A stretch of DNA of 6,566 bases from assembly GCA_012032855.1 (NCBI GenBank), contig JAAUQA010000192.1:1-6566 (forward strand), given 5' to 3'. Made by a program: the position numbers and the translations under genes. The notes beneath the pieces were generated by a model. The model had not been told where the DNA came from. It saw nothing but the letters and a program-made list of their open reading frames with translations, and ran no database searches. Source of the DNA: Candidatus Competibacteraceae bacterium. Its GTDB lineage: Bacteria; Pseudomonadota; Gammaproteobacteria; Competibacterales; Competibacteraceae. Below are positions 5,226 to 6,566 of the stretch, one piece after another (position 1 is the stretch's first letter; each line of letters begins with the position of its first letter).

Positions 5226-6300
5226 TCTGCAGAAAATCGCCCACGCCTATGCACCTAACCCCAAAGGCCCTGCCGATTATGCCCTGCAACCGCTTGATCA
5301 TGTGTGGGAAGACGGCGGTGCTTATGCCTTATTGGGACCCAGCGGGTGCGGCAAATCAACCTTGCTGAACGTGATTTCCGGGTTGCTCCGGCCCAGTGAG
5401 GGGCGGGTGTTGTTCGACGGTCGCGACGTAACCGATCTGCCCACCAAAGAACGCAATATCGCTCAGGTGTTCCAGTTCCCGGTGATCTACGACACCATGA
5501 CGGTGTTTGAGAATCTGGCGTTTCCGTTGCGCAATCGCGGCTTCGGTAACCAAGTGGTGAATGAACGGGTGCACGAAGTCGCTGAGATGCTGGAACTTAC
5601 CCCGGTTTTACAAAAGCGCGCACAAGGTTTAACGGCGGACGCCAAGCAAACGATTTCCTTGGGCCGCGGATTGGTGCGCAGCGATGTGACTGCCATCCTG
5701 TTCGACGAGCCGCTCACCGTAATTGATCCGCACCTGAAATGGCTATTGCGGCGCAAGCTCAAACAGATTCACGAACATTCCAAATTGACTCTGGTGTATG
5801 TCACCCACGATCAAAACGAAGCGCTCACCTTCGCCGACAAGGTCGTCATCATGAACGAGGGTGCGGTATTGCAGCTCGGTACCCCGCAAGAGCTGTTCGA
5901 AAGCCCCGCGCACACCTTTATCGGCCATTTCATCGGTAGTCCCGGCATGAATTTCCTCCCCTGTGCGCTGGACGGCACCGATGCGGTGGTCGAAAACGTC
6001 CGCATCAGCTTGATCGGTGGTTTGGCGGAAAAAGCCCGTCAGCAAGGGAAACACTGGGAGCTTGGAGTACGGCCGGAATTTCTTAAGCTGTACCGAGGAG
6101 AATCAGGCGTGGGCACCGTTCCGGTACACGTTGCTGCGGTACAGGACTTGGGCAACTTCAAGATTGTGACCGTACAGTTGGGCGCACTAACGCTGAAGGT
6201 AAAGGTGCCGGAAGATCAAGAGGTGCCTGTAGATCAGGCGCAACTCGGCTTTACCCCCGAACTGACCAAACTGTACGCCGACGGCTTTTTGGTCGGCTGA
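5212..6300 (+). CDS. glpT: Glycerol ABC importer ATP-binding protein GlpT
   Basis: This 362-residue ATPase is the partner of GlpS. It is unrelated to the glycerol-3-phosphate antiporter also called GlpT in enterics. It has Walker A GPSGCGKST (42-50), Q-loop Q88, Walker B AILFDEP (161-167) with E166, D172 in the D-loop and a normal H-loop VTHDQ (197-201, H199). The signature position, however, reads LTADAKQT (140-147) instead of LSGGQQQR, so it cannot supply a standard signature to the partner's ATP. The nucleotide domain is followed by the MalK-type SPAHTFIGHFIGSPGMNFLP (231-250) and a C-terminal TOBE-like domain (LGVRPEFLKLY at 284-294). The start is backed by GGAGG at 5201-5205 inside the end of glpS, giving a 14-nt overlap. 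The permease gene follows after 13 nt. The complementary losses in GlpS and GlpT imply an obligate heterodimer. Confidence 0.92.
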   Translation: MARIDLQKIAHAYAPNPKGPADYALQPLDHVWEDGGAYALLGPSGCGKSTLLNVISGLLRPSEGRVLFDGRDVTDLPTKERNIAQVFQFPVIYDTMTVFENLAFPLRNRGFGNQVVNERVHEVAEMLELTPVLQKRAQGLTADAKQTISLGRGLVRSDVTAILFDEPLTVIDPHLKWLLRRKLKQIHEHSKLTLVYVTHDQNEALTFADKVVIMNEGAVLQLGTPQELFESPAHTFIGHFIGSPGMNFLPCALDGTDAVVENVRISLIGGLAEKARQQGKHWELGVRPEFLKLYRGESGVGTVPVHVAAVQDLGNFKIVTVQLGALTLKVKVPEDQEVPVDQAQLGFTPELTKLYADGFLVG

Positions 6301-6313
6301 CAGGAGGATCATC

Positions 6314-6566
6314 ATGAATAAAGTACAAAATAACAAAGCTTGGCTGCTGGTGATCCCGGTCTTCGTGATCGTGGCATTCAGCGCCATCATTCCACTGATG
6401 ACGGTGGTCAACTACTCGGTACAGGATATTTTCGGTCCCGGCCAGCGCGTGTTTATCGGCACTGAATGGTTTAAAGAGGTGATGCAAGACGAGCGCTTGC
6501 ACGATGCCTTGGGACGGCAGTTGCTGTTCTCATCCTTGGTACTGTTGATTGAGATTCCGCTAGGTA
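6314..6566 (+). CDS. glpP: Glycerol ABC importer permease GlpP, N-terminal part (cut by the window edge)
   Basis: The first 84 codons of an inner-membrane permease of the sugar-type ABC family are visible; the rest lies right of the window. The N-terminus MNKVQNNKAW is followed by a clear hydrophobic span at about residues 10-31 (LLVIPVFVIVAFSAIIPLMT), then VVNYSVQDIFGPG, the first periplasmic stretch with GTEWFKEV, and the DALGRQLLFSSLVLLIEIPLG segment that starts the second membrane helix. The last part resembles the N...F..S......IP.G pattern of MalF/UgpA-type permeases. ATG 6314 has a near-ideal AGGAGG (6302-6307), six bases away. It follows glpT by 13 nt in the same operon. A second permease (GlpQ) and a periplasmic glycerol-binding protein (GlpV) are expected downstream but cannot be seen. 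Confidence 0.9.
   Translation, partial: MNKVQNNKAWLLVIPVFVIVAFSAIIPLMTVVNYSVQDIFGPGQRVFIGTEWFKEVMQDERLHDALGRQLLFSSLVLLIEIPLG

Noticed and set aside
5743..6054. Minus-strand open frame opposite glpT
   Set aside because: It is antisense to a conserved ABC ATPase domain, with no ribosome site or recognisable motif; it is a by-product of codon bias.
4110..6566. Importer of sugars or glycerol-3-phosphate (Mal or Ugp type)
   Set aside because: Two different adjacent ATPase genes, the GPTLSGKTS Walker A in GlpS, the NNKAW...IPLMTVVNYSVQD start of GlpP and linkage to glpK/glpD/glpR all fit the GlpSTPQV glycerol type; Ugp and Mal systems use one ATPase gene.
1..6566. tRNA, rRNA, CRISPR array, transposase or prophage genes
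   Set aside because: None was seen: the window is nearly filled by recognisable glycerol genes, and the only repeat structure is the single palindromic element at 3198-3288.

Overview
The window holds most of a glycerol utilisation locus from a bacterium, probably a proteobacterium. The two GlpR-type repressors and glycerol kinase resemble their gammaproteobacterial counterparts, while the glycerol importer is of the GlpSTPQV ABC type best known from rhizobia. Base composition is moderate (roughly half GC by eye) and even across the genes. The sequence alone does not fix the genus.

Layout: the first 157 codons of glycerol kinase (glpK) run leftward and leave the window at its left edge. A 127 bp divergent spacer follows. 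Then a rightward series begins: a complete GlpR-type repressor (glpR1), a 121 bp gap with a promoter-like sequence and operator-like sites, glycerol-3-phosphate dehydrogenase (glpD) broken by a one-base frameshift, and a 151 bp gap filled largely by a long palindromic REP-like element. It continues with a second GlpR paralogue (glpR2), two ABC ATPases (glpS and glpT) coupled by 4-nt and 14-nt gene overlaps, and the first 84 codons of a permease (glpP) that leaves at the right edge. The second permease (glpQ) and the periplasmic binding protein (glpV) would be expected just beyond the window.

How the genes fit together: GlpS and GlpT would power glycerol import through GlpP and a partner permease. 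GlpK phosphorylates glycerol to glycerol-3-phosphate (G3P). GlpD oxidises G3P to dihydroxyacetone phosphate, feeding electrons to quinone. A G3P-sensing repressor switches the set off when no substrate is present.

The most notable points are as follows. The ATPase pair is asymmetric: GlpS keeps LSGGQ but lacks the H-loop histidine, and GlpT keeps the histidine but lacks LSGGQ, which predicts one canonical and one degenerate ATP site. GlpR2 keeps the G3P-sensing domain (about 67% identical to GlpR1 by hand count) but has lost the conserved recognition-helix residues. The glpD reading frame is broken at a short T run although everything downstream is conserved. None of these establishes a wholly new system; this is a recognisable glycerol locus with unusual details.
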